Positions 53,079 through 62,670 of a DNA stretch of 64,000 bases are shown one piece after another. Both the position numbers and the translations under genes were made by a program. The notes under the pieces are model-generated. The model worked only from the letters and a program-made list of their open reading frames with translations, had not been told where the DNA came from and searched no databases. Source of the DNA: Aurantimicrobium minutum (GTDB lineage Bacteria; Actinomycetota; Actinomycetes; Actinomycetales; Microbacteriaceae); contig NZ_JARXXU010000001.1 of the NCBI RefSeq assembly GCF_029894165.1, positions 1,488,001 to 1,552,000 on the forward strand, read 5' to 3'. The stretch's first letter is position 1; every line of letters starts with the position of its first letter.

Positions 53079-54287
53079 TTAGATGCGTTCCCAGACTGCT
53101 GCCAGACCCTGGCCGCCACCAATACACATTGTTTCGAGCATGAAGTTTCCACCGCTCCGCACGAGTTCGCGCGAACCGGTCGCAAGGATACGAGCTCCGG
53201 TCGCACCAATGGGGTGACCGAGCGAAATTCCAGAACCCAATACGTTGGTGCGGTCCCAGTCGCTGTCGGTGAATCCCCACTCGCGAGAGACAGCCAGAAC
53301 CTGGGCTGCGAAAGCTTCGTTGAGCTCAATCATGGACATGTCCGCTAAGCCCAGACCAGCACGATCGAGTGCCTTGTAGCTGGCAGGAACAGGACCGATA
53401 CCCATCCGGCTGGGCTCGACACCGGCACGTGCCCAGGAGCGCAGCTTCACAATAGGCTTCAAGCCCAGCTCAGCAGCAATCTCGGGGGTGGTGAGGATAC
53501 AGGCAGCAGCAGCATCGTTCTGGGTGCTGGCGTTACCTGCAGTTACCGTCGCCTCTGCATCGCTCTTGAGCATGATGGGGCTGAGTTTCTGCAAATCTTC
53601 AATGGTGGTTGCGCGAGGAGTCTCGTCAGCGTCGATGAGCTTTTCGCCACCCTTGACCTTGACAGAAATAGGAACGATCTCATCGGTGAACTTTCCCGCT
53701 TCTACAGCAGCTGCTGCGCGAGCCTGTGAACGCAGTGCGAGTTCATCCTGCTCCTGGCGAGAAATACCGAACTCACGGCGAAGGTTTTCCGCCGTTTCGA
53801 TCATGCCGCCGGGGACCGGGTAGAACTTTCCACCGGCAGTCTGGCGGGCACGGCCGAGAGAGTCTTCCATCTTGTAGCCATCGGTGCCCCGGATGCCCCA
53901 GCGAGTGTTCACGGTGTACATCGGAGCCTGGCTCATGGTGTCCGCGCCACCAGCGATGACAACATCGCTGACGCCGGTTTGAATCTGCATGCAGCCATCG
54001 AGAATGGCCTGCAGGCCAGAGCCACAGCGGCGGTCAACCTGTGAGCCACCCACGGTGACGGGCAGTCCTGCGTTGAGTGCAGCAACACGGCCGATCGGCG
54101 CAGCTTCAGCGCTGGGGTATCCCTGACCAAAAATGATGTCATCGATGCGGCTGGTGTCAATACCGGTGCGCTCAACGAGCGCGCTGATGACAGCTGCAGC
54201 GAGATCGACGGGGGCAATGGTGGAAAACATTCCACCGAACTTGCCAATGGGCGTGCGAAGTGGTTCGCAGACGACAACTTCCCTCAT
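53079..54287 (-). CDS. Thiolase (acetyl-CoA acyltransferase)
   Basis: 402 residues. Catalytic Cys in RRCGSGLQAI (near 91), His in GHPIGATGARI (near 352) and the last Cys in CIGGGQG complete the thiolase site. It cleaves 3-ketoacyl-CoA to acetyl-CoA plus shortened acyl-CoA (or the reverse). ATG at 54287 with AAAGGT upstream is preferred over a frame extending to 54371. Other steps of the cycle (3-hydroxyacyl-CoA dehydrogenase, enoyl-CoA hydratase) lie nearby. Confidence 0.9.
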   Translation of the reverse strand: MREVVVCEPLRTPIGKFGGMFSTIAPVDLAAAVISALVERTGIDTSRIDDIIFGQGYPSAEAAPIGRVAALNAGLPVTVGGSQVDRRCGSGLQAILDGCMQIQTGVSDVVIAGGADTMSQAPMYTVNTRWGIRGTDGYKMEDSLGRARQTAGGKFYPVPGGMIETAENLRREFGISRQEQDELALRSQARAAAAVEAGKFTDEIVPISVKVKGGEKLIDADETPRATTIEDLQKLSPIMLKSDAEATVTAGNASTQNDAAAACILTTPEIAAELGLKPIVKLRSWARAGVEPSRMGIGPVPASYKALDRAGLGLADMSMIELNEAFAAQVLAVSREWGFTDSDWDRTNVLGSGISLGHPIGATGARILATGSRELVRSGGNFMLETMCIGGGQGLAAVWERI

Positions 54288-54412
54288 GGTGTGACCTTTC
54301 ATTCGTTCACGTAAATCAAAACCTCTTCTCACTTTAGAGCGAGGAGGCAGACGGCGTTCGAAAACGCTCAATCTCTAAACACTGCACAGTTCGCAGTGCT
54401 GGGGGTTAATCA

Positions 54413-54445
54413 CGAATGGGCGGACCACAAGGATCCGCCCATTCG
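54413..54445 (-). terminator. Hairpin after ABC importer operon
   Basis: Arms CGAATGGGCGGA and TCCGCCCATTCG (12 bp, 9 nt loop) just past the last permease stop. Confidence 0.65.
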
Positions 54446-54455
54446 CACACGAGAA

Positions 54456-55424
54456 TTACGCCTCGGAGGTCGCAATCTTTCGTAATTTTTTCTTTCGGTC
54501 ATTTTCGGCAATTGCACCAATGAGGTAGTCGAAGACCAGCACGACCAGCAGCAGGACACCGGTGAAGAGTTCGGCAACGAATGCCTTCGCTCCCATAGCG
54601 GAAAGACCTGCGGACAGGATCGCGATGATGGCGAAACCGAGGAACACGTTGACCATGGTTCCGCGGCCACCAGCGAGGCTGATACCACCGACGAGAACAA
54701 CAGCCAGTGCGCCCAACAGGAGGCTACCGAATGCGGTGGGCGACGCAGATCCCCCCAGTGCACTGGTCATACCACCGGCAACTGCACCCAAACCACCGGA
54801 GATGGCGAAGGCAACAATCATGCCGCGCTTGTAGCGCACACCAGCTGCAATAGCTTCGTTACGTGCGCCACCGAGAGCATAGATCTCACGGCCCCATCGG
54901 GTGTAGGCGAGGAAGATACCCAAAGCAATGAAGATGAGGATACCTGTCAGCGACAGAGGGGTCAGGAAACCAATCTTGTCGCGGAACACGTCGGTTGCGG
55001 TGACATCGGAAACACGAACCGATACACCGTTGGTGACAACCCAGGTCAGACCTCGGAACAGAATTAATGTTCCGATTGTAAAGACCAGCGAGTTGATTCC
55101 GAGCTTGGCGATTGCCCAACCTTGCAGTGCACCCAGTGCAGTACCCACGATGATCGAGATGATCAGTGCAGGGACAAGACCGATAGGCGAAAGAACGATG
55201 GTCAAAGCGCCCGAGAAGGCTGCCATGGATGCGATGGAAAGGTCGAACTCTCCAGCAATCATGGTGACCGCAAGACCCGCTGCGACCACACCGAGAGGCA
55301 TGATGCGCTCGATGGAGGACTCAACGTGGAAGCGGGGGTAGAACGCGTACATCGAGGCAAGCACGATGACGAGAACAATGAACTGAAGCAGGTATCCCTT
55401 GAACCAGGTGCCTATAGCCCTCAT
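54456..55424 (-). CDS. Ribose-type ABC permease 2
   Basis: 322 residues, about eight helices, BPD_transp_2 family (RbsC/XylH/LsrC type). Recognised by IAGEFDLSIASMAAFSGAL and IGTLILFRGLTWVVTNG and LGGARNEAIAAGVRYK (coupling loop). It overlaps the preceding permease by 4 bp (ATGA). Confidence 0.9.
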   Translation of the reverse strand: MRAIGTWFKGYLLQFIVLVIVLASMYAFYPRFHVESSIERIMPLGVVAAGLAVTMIAGEFDLSIASMAAFSGALTIVLSPIGLVPALIISIIVGTALGALQGWAIAKLGINSLVFTIGTLILFRGLTWVVTNGVSVRVSDVTATDVFRDKIGFLTPLSLTGILIFIALGIFLAYTRWGREIYALGGARNEAIAAGVRYKRGMIVAFAISGGLGAVAGGMTSALGGSASPTAFGSLLLGALAVVLVGGISLAGGRGTMVNVFLGFAIIAILSAGLSAMGAKAFVAELFTGVLLLVVLVFDYLIGAIAENDRKKKLRKIATSEA

Positions 55425-56413
55425 CGTGAACCAGCCTTTCGTAGAACGTGAAGAATGACGACCAGTGCGACCACGACGATACCGAGGATGAGTTGCTTCA
55501 ATCCGTCTGGCACCGAGGTGAGAACCATGATCTGAGCGATAGTTGCGATGAACAACGCACCAATCGCAGACTTGATGGGCGAACCATCTCCACCTGTCAC
55601 GGCTGTTCCACCAACCAGCACAGCTGCGACGGTGTCGAGTGTGAGGTTAGGCAGCTGGTCAGCCTGGACAGAGTGAATTTGAGCCGAGGCAATAACCGCA
55701 GCGATACCGAATCCGAGAGACATTGCGATGAATGCCCAGACGGTGGTGGCGCGAGGCGAGATTCCGCTGTTGCGAGCAGTTTCCTTGTTTGCACCCAGCA
55801 GGTGAACGTTACGACCAATCAGAGTGTGTTCGGTGAGGAACCACGCCAGAGCGGTGAACACGATGAACACAACGATGGGAAGTGGGATACCAAAGATGTC
55901 GAAGGTTGCGAAGCCTGCGAGGTCTACTTTTTCGCTGGGCTCCACAAGAGCACCCTTGGTCACAATTGCGGTCACACCGTAGATCACAGAACCCACGGCG
56001 AGCGTCACGATCACGGCATTCAATCCCAGGCTCACGATGAAACCCTGAATGATTCCGAGAATGACAACAACAATGATTGCGGCAGCGGCACCGAGCCACA
56101 TGCTTGTGGTGCCTTCACCAACCCAGATGTAGACCATGGCCCCGAGGATGACTGTTGGTGTCACACCGAGCGAGAACATGTTGCCCGACAAGGTCAATGC
56201 GGTCATACCCACCGCAGCGATACCAATTAAGGAGGCCTGCAGGAAGATAGCGCGGATGGTGGTCAACTCTGCGAACTTCGGAACAAGGAAGATCGAGAGA
56301 ACGAACAACAAAACAACGAGAATAGGCAATGCCCAGTTACGCAGGAAGTTGATCAGCGAGCGGGTTCCAGCACGATTCTGGAAACCGACGGAAATGGTTT
56401 CAGTAGTTGTCAT
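55421..56413 (-). CDS. Ribose-type ABC permease 1
   Basis: 330 residues, about eight helices, same family: TLSGNMFSLGVTPTVILG, VGSVIYGVTAIVTKGALV and LGANKETARNSGI (coupling loop). Two different permeases imply a heterodimeric channel, as in Lsr or Xyl-type systems. Confidence 0.9.
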   Translation of the reverse strand: MTTTETISVGFQNRAGTRSLINFLRNWALPILVVLLFVLSIFLVPKFAELTTIRAIFLQASLIGIAAVGMTALTLSGNMFSLGVTPTVILGAMVYIWVGEGTTSMWLGAAAAIIVVVILGIIQGFIVSLGLNAVIVTLAVGSVIYGVTAIVTKGALVEPSEKVDLAGFATFDIFGIPLPIVVFIVFTALAWFLTEHTLIGRNVHLLGANKETARNSGISPRATTVWAFIAMSLGFGIAAVIASAQIHSVQADQLPNLTLDTVAAVLVGGTAVTGGDGSPIKSAIGALFIATIAQIMVLTSVPDGLKQLILGIVVVALVVILHVLRKAGSR

Positions 56414-56418
56414 GATTC

Positions 56419-57918
56419 CTAATCCTCACGGTGCATAACTTCGCGAACGAGCGCAGGCTCGGTCCACTCTGTTGCAGGTTTGATAGTTGTCTGCTTACCC
56501 CGGTAGTAGGTGGCAATGGTGTCGGATAGACCGAGGATTTCGTTGGTGTCAGAAGAGACCACAACGACGCCAACGCCCGAGTCGCACAGGCGACGCAGCT
56601 GGGTGTAAATCTCGGCACGAGCACCGACGTCCACACCACGGGTTGGCTCTTCAACAAGAAGAACGCGGGGACGGATACCGACCCACTTGCCCAGTGCAAC
56701 CTTCTGCTGGTTACCACCAGAGAGGTTACCCACGAGAGCGTTGAGACGATTCACGTCGAGTGCAAAGTTGGTTGCACCGCGAAGGGCTTCGTCATTCTCC
56801 TGCTTGCCACTGACGAATCCCAGAGAGGAAACCCTGCGCAGCCACGGTGAGGAGAGGTTACGACGGATCGACAGGCCGGCAAAGATACCGTCCTTCTTTC
56901 GGTCAGGCGAGCAATAGGCGATACCGGTGACGATTCCGCGACGGCGACCGCGAAGGTCAACGGGTGCACCCTCGAGGTAAACTTCACCAGCAAGGACGTC
57001 GTTGGTTCCAGCCAGAGCTTTGAGTAGCTCGGAGGTACCCGAACCCAACTGACCGGTCAGGCCCAGGATCTCTCCACGGCGAACGGTGAGGTTGACCTCG
57101 CCGCGGATGCCGGGAACTTTGAGCGCACGAGCTTCCAGGACAGGCTCACCGTGAACGCCGGAACGCTCTGGGTAGAGGTGACCAAGTTCGCGACCAATCA
57201 TCTTCGCGACAACGGTGTCCACGGTCAGATCTGACACGTTTTCTGCAGGCTGGCTGCGACCGTTACGGAAGATGGTGACGCGGTCTGCGATTTCGAAGAC
57301 TTCACCAAGTCGGTGGGTTACATAGATGATGCTGCGACCTTCGCTGGCGAGACGCTTAACCGCCTCGAGAACGCGCACGATTTCAGCATCTGAGAGGGCC
57401 GCGGTGGGCTCATCGAAGATGATGATCTTGGCGTCTTTAGCGAGTACACGAGCGATTTCCAGAAGCTGCATTTCTGCAACGGAAAGCTTGTCAACGGGAG
57501 TGCTGGGGTCCAGCTCTTCGAGACCAACGCGGGCGAGGATTTCCTTTGCGTTTGCCTTGAGCTTCTTGGGGCTCCACCAGGCTGGTGCACCGTTCTGGCC
57601 GAGAACGAGGTTCTCAGCAACCGTCATGGTTCCTACCGTGCTGAATTCCTGCTGCACAACGGCAATACCGGCTTCTTGAGAAGCGCGCACGCTATTGAGC
57701 TGAACAACGTCACCATCAATGGTGATTTCGCCTTGGTCGGGGATGATCAGACCGGAGATGACCTTCACGATGGTGCTCTTACCTGCACCATTCTCACCCA
57801 GGAGAGCCATGACTTCGCCGGCTTTAAGTTCGAAATTGACGTCTGAGAGCGCGTTGACAGCTCCGTAAGACTTTGTGATGCCCGAGGCCCTAAGGCGGAA
57901 GGGGACTTTGTCGTTCAC
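56419..57918 (-). CDS. Ribose-type ABC ATPase with two nucleotide-binding domains
   Basis: 499 residues. First NBD: LLGENGAGKSTIVK (near 40), LSVAEMQLLEIARVL and IIIFDEPTAAL. Second NBD: Walker A altered to GLTGQLGSGTSELLK (near 280), LSGGNQQKVALGKW and VLLVEEPTRGVD, as in RbsA/MglA types. GTG at 57918 follows GGAGG by 5 nt; a GTG at 57930 precedes the ribosome site and is rejected. Confidence 0.9.
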   Translation of the reverse strand: MNDKVPFRLRASGITKSYGAVNALSDVNFELKAGEVMALLGENGAGKSTIVKVISGLIIPDQGEITIDGDVVQLNSVRASQEAGIAVVQQEFSTVGTMTVAENLVLGQNGAPAWWSPKKLKANAKEILARVGLEELDPSTPVDKLSVAEMQLLEIARVLAKDAKIIIFDEPTAALSDAEIVRVLEAVKRLASEGRSIIYVTHRLGEVFEIADRVTIFRNGRSQPAENVSDLTVDTVVAKMIGRELGHLYPERSGVHGEPVLEARALKVPGIRGEVNLTVRRGEILGLTGQLGSGTSELLKALAGTNDVLAGEVYLEGAPVDLRGRRRGIVTGIAYCSPDRKKDGIFAGLSIRRNLSSPWLRRVSSLGFVSGKQENDEALRGATNFALDVNRLNALVGNLSGGNQQKVALGKWVGIRPRVLLVEEPTRGVDVGARAEIYTQLRRLCDSGVGVVVVSSDTNEILGLSDTIATYYRGKQTTIKPATEWTEPALVREVMHRED

Positions 57919-57968
57919 ATGATCCTCCACGTTGAGTTAAAAAGTTACGTCACGCCGAAGCGTGGTGT

Positions 57969-58002
57969 GTGGCCGGGACGTGATTTCTCACGCCCCGGCC
58001 AC
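57969..58002 (-). terminator. Intercistronic hairpin between binding protein and ATPase genes
   Basis: Arms GTGGCCGGGACGTGA and TCACGCCCCGGCCAC (one mismatch, loop TTTC). Such hairpins often stabilise the binding-protein mRNA and lower downstream expression. Confidence 0.55.
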
Positions 58003-58035
58003 GATGGTTCAAACCCGAAGGTTTAGACCGAGTGC

Positions 58036-59199
58036 TTACTCAGAAGCAGCCTTACCCATGAGCTGGTAGAAGTCCCAGCCCCAGATCTGGAACGTACCGA
58101 TGTTGTCGGCGGTCACAGTTGGGTTCATCATGAAGGTGGTGTAGCTAGGCGATACAACCTCAAGCTTTGGCTTGTCCTTGTCAGATGCGAGGGTTACGGT
58201 ACCAGGAGTGCTGGAACCGGTTGCCAGGTACTGAGCTGCAACGTCAACGATGAGGGTACCCTCAAGCGCTGGTGGCTGAAGAACAGTCGAGGTGATCTTG
58301 CCAGACTTCAGGTTAGCCATCGAACCGGAAGAGGTACCGGTGATGATGAAGACGTCCTTACCAGGGGTAAGGCCAGCCTGCTCTGCAGCCTGAACTACAC
58401 CGTTTGCCATGTCGTTGGTCTGAACAGCAATGATGTCGATACCTTCGGAGAGGTACTTAGGGATAACGATGGAAGCGGTCTTGTAACCACCCTCAGCACC
58501 GAAACCGTCAGCAAGAGGAGAACCTTCGGTTGCGAGGAGGTTGATCTGGTCTCCTACGACATCCTCGAAGCCCTTGGTGCGGTCAAGACCTGCACCGTAG
58601 TCACCCTGACCGAGCTGGATCTGGATTACGTTTGGCTTGTCGCCGCCCTTCCACTTGTATCCCTCTTTAGCGAGAGACTCCATCTTGGTGATGGTGTCCT
58701 TACCGGTCTGGTCACCGATACCGATGTCAGAAACACCTGCGTAACCGATCTTGATGAACTCTTCTGCGTCAGGCATGATGAGCTGGTTCCACTGGAGCAC
58801 AGGGGCTACCTCGGAAAGAGCACGGATCGATGCGGTTGCGTTAGCAGCGGAGGTTGGCCAGAAGAGAACTGCAGCAGCGGTTTCGCCGGATGCAAGCCAT
58901 TCCTGAACCTGAGCGTCCTGCTCAGTGGGGTCCCACTGGTTTTCTACAACAGAGATCTCGAAGCCGAGAGCTGCTGCCTCTTCCTTAGCTGCGTTTGCTG
59001 CAGCTTCAAGGTATACGTTCGAGGTGGAAGGCATGAAGACCTTGAGAAGAGCGCCGTTGCCCTCGATGGTTCCAGTTCCCTGAGCGTCGGTCGAGCCGCC
59101 GCCGGAAGAGTCTGAGCTACATGCGCTCATGGATACAGCTACACCAGCAACAACAGCTACTGCTACAGCCTTCTTCCACATGTTTTTGTTAAATCCCAT
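58036..59199 (-). CDS. Periplasmic-type sugar-binding lipoprotein of ABC importer
   Basis: 387 residues. Lipobox SMSACSS (Cys near 26), Ser/Gly-rich linker, then a type I binding fold: LLKVFMPSTSNVYLEAAANA, VAPVLQWNQLIMPD and ALEGTLIVDVAAQYLATG. Closest by eye to ribose/autoinducer-2/rhamnose binding proteins (peripla_BP_4). It is encoded first and should be the most expressed gene of the operon. ATG at 59199 with AAGGAG eight bases upstream. Confidence 0.88.
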   Translation of the reverse strand: MGFNKNMWKKAVAVAVVAGVAVSMSACSSDSSGGGSTDAQGTGTIEGNGALLKVFMPSTSNVYLEAAANAAKEEAAALGFEISVVENQWDPTEQDAQVQEWLASGETAAAVLFWPTSAANATASIRALSEVAPVLQWNQLIMPDAEEFIKIGYAGVSDIGIGDQTGKDTITKMESLAKEGYKWKGGDKPNVIQIQLGQGDYGAGLDRTKGFEDVVGDQINLLATEGSPLADGFGAEGGYKTASIVIPKYLSEGIDIIAVQTNDMANGVVQAAEQAGLTPGKDVFIITGTSSGSMANLKSGKITSTVLQPPALEGTLIVDVAAQYLATGSSTPGTVTLASDKDKPKLEVVSPSYTTFMMNPTVTADNIGTFQIWGWDFYQLMGKAASE

Positions 59200-59561
59200 A
59201 ATGATTAACTCCTTGGTTTTTGTTTCAACCGCACCATTCATCTGGCATGGACCAGAGGAAGCTGGAAATGAGGTGATCTCATTCCTGTCAACAAATAAAC
59301 CAAGGTGTACACACTCGCGTGTGGTGAACCTGGCATCATTGGCAGACCCGGCTGTTACTTACTAGTTTGGAGCCACTATTTCACCCATTTCTGTTGCTTG
59401 TTCAGAATTCGAACAGACTTTACCTATTTGTTATCTTTCAACCGATTCTGTACTTTCCCCCCATTTTTTATTGTGTGATTCCCACAACAGAAAGATCCCG
59501 GCTTCCTCACGGAAACCGGGATCTTCTTTTTCTCTGCTGGGAGAAACTAGTGCATCAACAC
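59200..59561. other. 362 bp intergenic region holding the ABC-operon promoter and dehydrogenase terminator
   Basis: No gene seen. On the minus strand TTGACA (59291-59286) is followed two bases later by the inverted repeat AATGAG-ATCAC-CTCATT (59283-59267), which would sit inside a promoter as an operator, though no good -10 is visible. A second dyad, TGTTC-N7-GAACA at 59399-59415, lies further upstream. A bidirectional hairpin is at 59492-59525. Confidence 0.45.
59492..59525. terminator. Hairpin after dehydrogenase gene
   Basis: Arms AAGATCCCGG and CCGGGATCTT (inner TTCC/GGAA pairs extend it); a T-rich stretch CTTTTTC follows on the plus strand and TCTGTTG on the minus strand. Confidence 0.7.
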
Positions 59562-60620
59562 TTAGGGGTGAACGAGAATCTTGACGTTCTCTTCCTTGTT
59601 GTTGATGAGCTGGTCGATACCCTTTTCGACAACATCTTCAGCCGAGATACGGCCGGTGATGAACTGCTCAACGTTCTTGAGCTTGCCCTCCTGGAGCAGC
59701 TTGATAACGGGAGCGTGGTCGTTGCAGTAGGCGAGGGTACCCATGAGGTTTACTTCGCGTGCAACGAGGCCGAAGAGGTTGATGTCTGCGTTGTGGCTCC
59801 AGATGGAGATGTTCACAACGTTTCCACCGGTCTTGGTTGCGTCGATTGCAGTCTGCAGTGCAGGAGAAGCACCTACTGCTTCGAATGCAACGTCGACACC
59901 GCGGCCACCAGTCAGTTCGTGGATTTTGGCCACGGCGTTCTCAGCGGTGGGGTCAATAACCAGAGTCGAACCTGCAGCCTCAGCCTTTGCCTTACGGATA
60001 GCGGAGATTTCTACGTTGTAGACCGTCTCCACACCGATTGCGCGGAGGATGGCGGTAACGAACAGACCGATGGGGCCTGCACCGACAACCAGAGCAGTTT
60101 GACCAGGCTTGATGCCCGAACGAACGATGGCGTGGTGTGCAACGGCGAGAGGCTCAACAAGTGCGCCAACCTCGGTGGAGAGGTCACCCAGAGGGTGAAC
60201 AAAACGCTCTTCAGCTACGCAGTACTCAGCGAAACCACCGGACTCACCGGACAGACCGAGGAATGCAGCCTTGGTGCAGATGTTGTAACGGCCATCGAGG
60301 CAGAATTCACACTCGTTACAAACGAGGTAAGGCTCGACAGAAACCTTGTCGCCAACCTTGACCTTGGTGACGCCTTCGCCAACCTCAGCGACAACACCAG
60401 CGATCTCGTGACCGAGAACGATAGGCAGTGCAACACCGGTGAGGGGGTGCGAGTGTCCAGGTGCTGGGCAGAACATGGGGCCATCGTCGTATTCGTGCAG
60501 GTCGGTTCCACAGATACCGGTCCACTCGTTGCGTACCTTGACATAACCAGCGCTGACCTGAGGCTCGTCGATCTCCTCGGTGCGGATGTCGTGCTTACCG
60601 TAGTAACGGGTAGCTTTCAT
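59562..60620 (-). CDS. Zinc-dependent medium-chain dehydrogenase, 2,3-butanediol/polyol type
   Basis: 352 residues, MDR superfamily. Catalytic zinc Cys in GICGTDLHEYDDGP (near 36), GHEIAGVV with Glu, structural zinc CNECEFCLDGRYNIC (near 92-106), NAD-binding VVGAGPIGLFVTAILRA (near 172). Very similar in order and motif to B. subtilis BdhA (butanediol dehydrogenase), including HPLTG and FLGLSGESGGFAEY. It should oxidise a secondary alcohol (butanediol, sorbitol-like polyol) to a ketone. ATG at 60620, nine bases after AAAGGAG. Confidence 0.85.
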   Translation of the reverse strand: MKATRYYGKHDIRTEEIDEPQVSAGYVKVRNEWTGICGTDLHEYDDGPMFCPAPGHSHPLTGVALPIVLGHEIAGVVAEVGEGVTKVKVGDKVSVEPYLVCNECEFCLDGRYNICTKAAFLGLSGESGGFAEYCVAEERFVHPLGDLSTEVGALVEPLAVAHHAIVRSGIKPGQTALVVGAGPIGLFVTAILRAIGVETVYNVEISAIRKAKAEAAGSTLVIDPTAENAVAKIHELTGGRGVDVAFEAVGASPALQTAIDATKTGGNVVNISIWSHNADINLFGLVAREVNLMGTLAYCNDHAPVIKLLQEGKLKNVEQFITGRISAEDVVEKGIDQLINNKEENVKILVHP

Positions 60621-60753
60621 TGCGTTCATCTCCTTTGATAGTTGGCATAAGCATCTCGACATTGAGCACTCAACGGAGAGATACCTATAAAAATCTGAAC
60701 CACGAAACCTGAGCACATGGAACAGAACAATGTTAGTCAGCAGACATTCGACT

Positions 60754-60767
60754 CACCACGAGTGGTG
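60754..60767. promoter_or_regulatory. Palindrome upstream of dehydrogenase gene
   Basis: CACCAC-GA-GTGGTG, a perfect 6+6 dyad 134-147 bp upstream of the dehydrogenase ATG. Possible operator; regulator unknown. Confidence 0.3.
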
Positions 60768-60815
60768 TTCAAGGCTTAGACACTCCCGTTCTGCACAATA
60801 CAGACCGATCGAGTC

Positions 60816-61661
60816 TTAGTCGTTGTAGTCGAAGAAGCCCTTTCCTGACTTACGACCCAGTTCACCGCGAGCCACCATGTCACGCAGAATCTGTGGTGGA
60901 GCGAAACGCTCACCCAGGTTTGCGTGGAGATATTCCGCAATGTTGAGGCGTACATCCAAACCGACGAGGTCGGTGGTCTTCAAAGGGCCGGCTGCGTGGC
61001 GGTAACCCAGCACCATGGCGGTGTCGATGTCTTCTGCAGACGCAACGCCCTCCTCGAGCATGCGCATTGCTTCAAGAGCAATCGCGACACCGAGGCGAGA
61101 ACTCGCAAAGCCTGGAGCATCGTTAACAACAATGGGGGTCTTGCCCAAACCGCGGACCCACTTCGACGCTAACGCCGCGAGTTCCTCGGAGGTCCGAGGG
61201 GCAAGGACAACCTCAACCAGGGCCGACTGGGGGACGGGGTTGAAGAAGTGCAGACCACAGAAGCGTTCTGGGTTCTTCAACTCAGCAGCAATGTTGGTGA
61301 TGGAGAGCGACGACGTGTTGGTTGTGAGCCATGCAGAAGATGAAAGGTTTGCTTCCACCGCAGTGAGCGCATTGACCTTGAGGGTGAAGTCTTCAGGAAC
61401 AGCTTCAACGACGAGCTCGACGTTCTGGAAAGCGGCGTAATCCGTGGTGAAGGTAAAACGTGAGAGGGCTTCTGCGGCATCGATTCCGGTCTTCTCGGCA
61501 GCACGCGAGATGGACTTCTCAATGCGGCCACGTGCTGCATCAACCGATGCGTCGTCGCGCTCGACCAGAGTGACGCTGGAACCGGACACGACAAAGGCGT
61601 GCGCAATACCGGCACCCATAGTGCCACCGCCGAGCACACCAACTTCTGCTGGAACGTCCAT
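60816..61661 (-). CDS. 3-hydroxyacyl-CoA (3-hydroxybutyryl-CoA) dehydrogenase
   Basis: 281 residues. NAD-binding GVLGGGTMGAGIAHAF at the start, catalytic His in CGLHFFNPVPQS (near 137) and NDAPGFASSRLG; C-terminal helical dimer domain ends GKKSGKGFFDY. It oxidises 3-hydroxyacyl-CoA to 3-ketoacyl-CoA with NAD+. Directly downstream of the enoyl-CoA hydratase (12 bp gap). Confidence 0.9.
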   Translation of the reverse strand: MDVPAEVGVLGGGTMGAGIAHAFVVSGSSVTLVERDDASVDAARGRIEKSISRAAEKTGIDAAEALSRFTFTTDYAAFQNVELVVEAVPEDFTLKVNALTAVEANLSSSAWLTTNTSSLSITNIAAELKNPERFCGLHFFNPVPQSALVEVVLAPRTSEELAALASKWVRGLGKTPIVVNDAPGFASSRLGVAIALEAMRMLEEGVASAEDIDTAMVLGYRHAAGPLKTTDLVGLDVRLNIAEYLHANLGERFAPPQILRDMVARGELGRKSGKGFFDYND

Positions 61662-61673
61662 CTGTACTACTTT

Positions 61674-62420
61674 CTACTTTTTGTTCTTGGTGAGGAATGC
61701 ATCCATGCGTGCATACTTCTCAGGAGATTCGAACAGGATGGCCTGGGCCAGTTCGTCCACCATGGGGTGTGCTTCACGCGGGGCGTGCATCACCTTCTTG
61801 GTCAACTGCACGGCCAGCGAATCCTGGGTGGAAATCTTGTTAGCCAACTCGATGGCAGCCTCAATGAGGTTTTCGGGTTCGTGAATCTCGGTCACGAGGT
61901 GGATCGCGAGGGCTTCTTCCGCTTTGAGAATGCGGCCAGCGAGCAGAATCTGCTTCGCAATGGGCTCGCCGACGAGTTCGGTTAGACGCCAGGTGCCACC
62001 GGCCGCCGCCAGGATACCGAGACCGGTCTCCGGGTTTCCAATGCGCACGCGGGGAGTGGCGATGCGGAAGTCCGCTGCAAAGGCCAGCTCTGCACCTCCG
62101 CCGAGGGCGAAGCCATCTAAGGCCGCAATGACGGGCATGGGCAGTGCTGCAATGCGACGGAAAATTCGGGAGTTGATTCCACGCAGTGCGTCAATGTTGC
62201 GTCGTTCCCGCAGCTGAGAGATATCAGCACCAGAGGCAAAGATGGCACCCTTTTCAGTTTCACACCCGGAGAGGATCAAAATCTTGGGCTCGCGCTCGAG
62301 GGTGTCACAGAGTTCGTGCAGCTCGTCGACCATCTGCTGGTCAATCGCGTTGCGAACCTCGGGTCGGTTCAGCCGCACATGCACATACGTGGGTGCCTCT
62401 TCGATGAGCAGTGCCTTCAT
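61674..62420 (-). CDS. Enoyl-CoA hydratase/isomerase
   Basis: 248 residues, crotonase fold. FASGADISQLRER (oxyanion region), ALGGGAELAFAADFRIA with the first Glu and GNPETGLGILAAAGG with the second Glu, which both belong to the hydratase active site. It hydrates 2-enoyl-CoA. ATG at 62420 with AGGGG upstream is preferred over a frame starting at 62480. Confidence 0.9.
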   Translation of the reverse strand: MKALLIEEAPTYVHVRLNRPEVRNAIDQQMVDELHELCDTLEREPKILILSGCETEKGAIFASGADISQLRERRNIDALRGINSRIFRRIAALPMPVIAALDGFALGGGAELAFAADFRIATPRVRIGNPETGLGILAAAGGTWRLTELVGEPIAKQILLAGRILKAEEALAIHLVTEIHEPENLIEAAIELANKISTQDSLAVQLTKKVMHAPREAHPMVDELAQAILFESPEKYARMDAFLTKNKK

Positions 62421-62670
62421 GACAACCCCTATTCCGGTTATTTCGGGACATGAAACTGGATTTAGTGTGTCATTCCTCATCGATGCGCGTCAAATACCAA
62501 GTGAGTAGGCGATTAGTGACTTTTTTGTATCAATGACCGTGTCCGCGCAGTTCCTCCCGAGAAATTCACACTTCTTGTCAAAAGTGCCTAAGGACTAAAC
62601 ACATCGATGGACATCGCCGGTGTCAGGCAGGAAAATTGAAAAACATCTTTTCATTACATTGGAGTTTGAC

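Noticed and set aside
55448-56230. 260-codon plus-strand frame antisense to permease genes
   Set aside because: His/Asp/Cys-rich antisense of membrane-helix codons; no motif.
59399-59415. LexA-type SOS box
   Set aside because: The dyad is TGTTC-N7-GAACA, with half-sites in the opposite order and spacing to the actinobacterial GAAC-N4-GTTC box.
59367-60638. 423-codon open frame on the plus strand antisense to the dehydrogenase
   Set aside because: No family match by eye, Asn/Thr/Cys-rich, fully opposite to a strong MDR dehydrogenase gene; an artefact of codon bias in the real gene.
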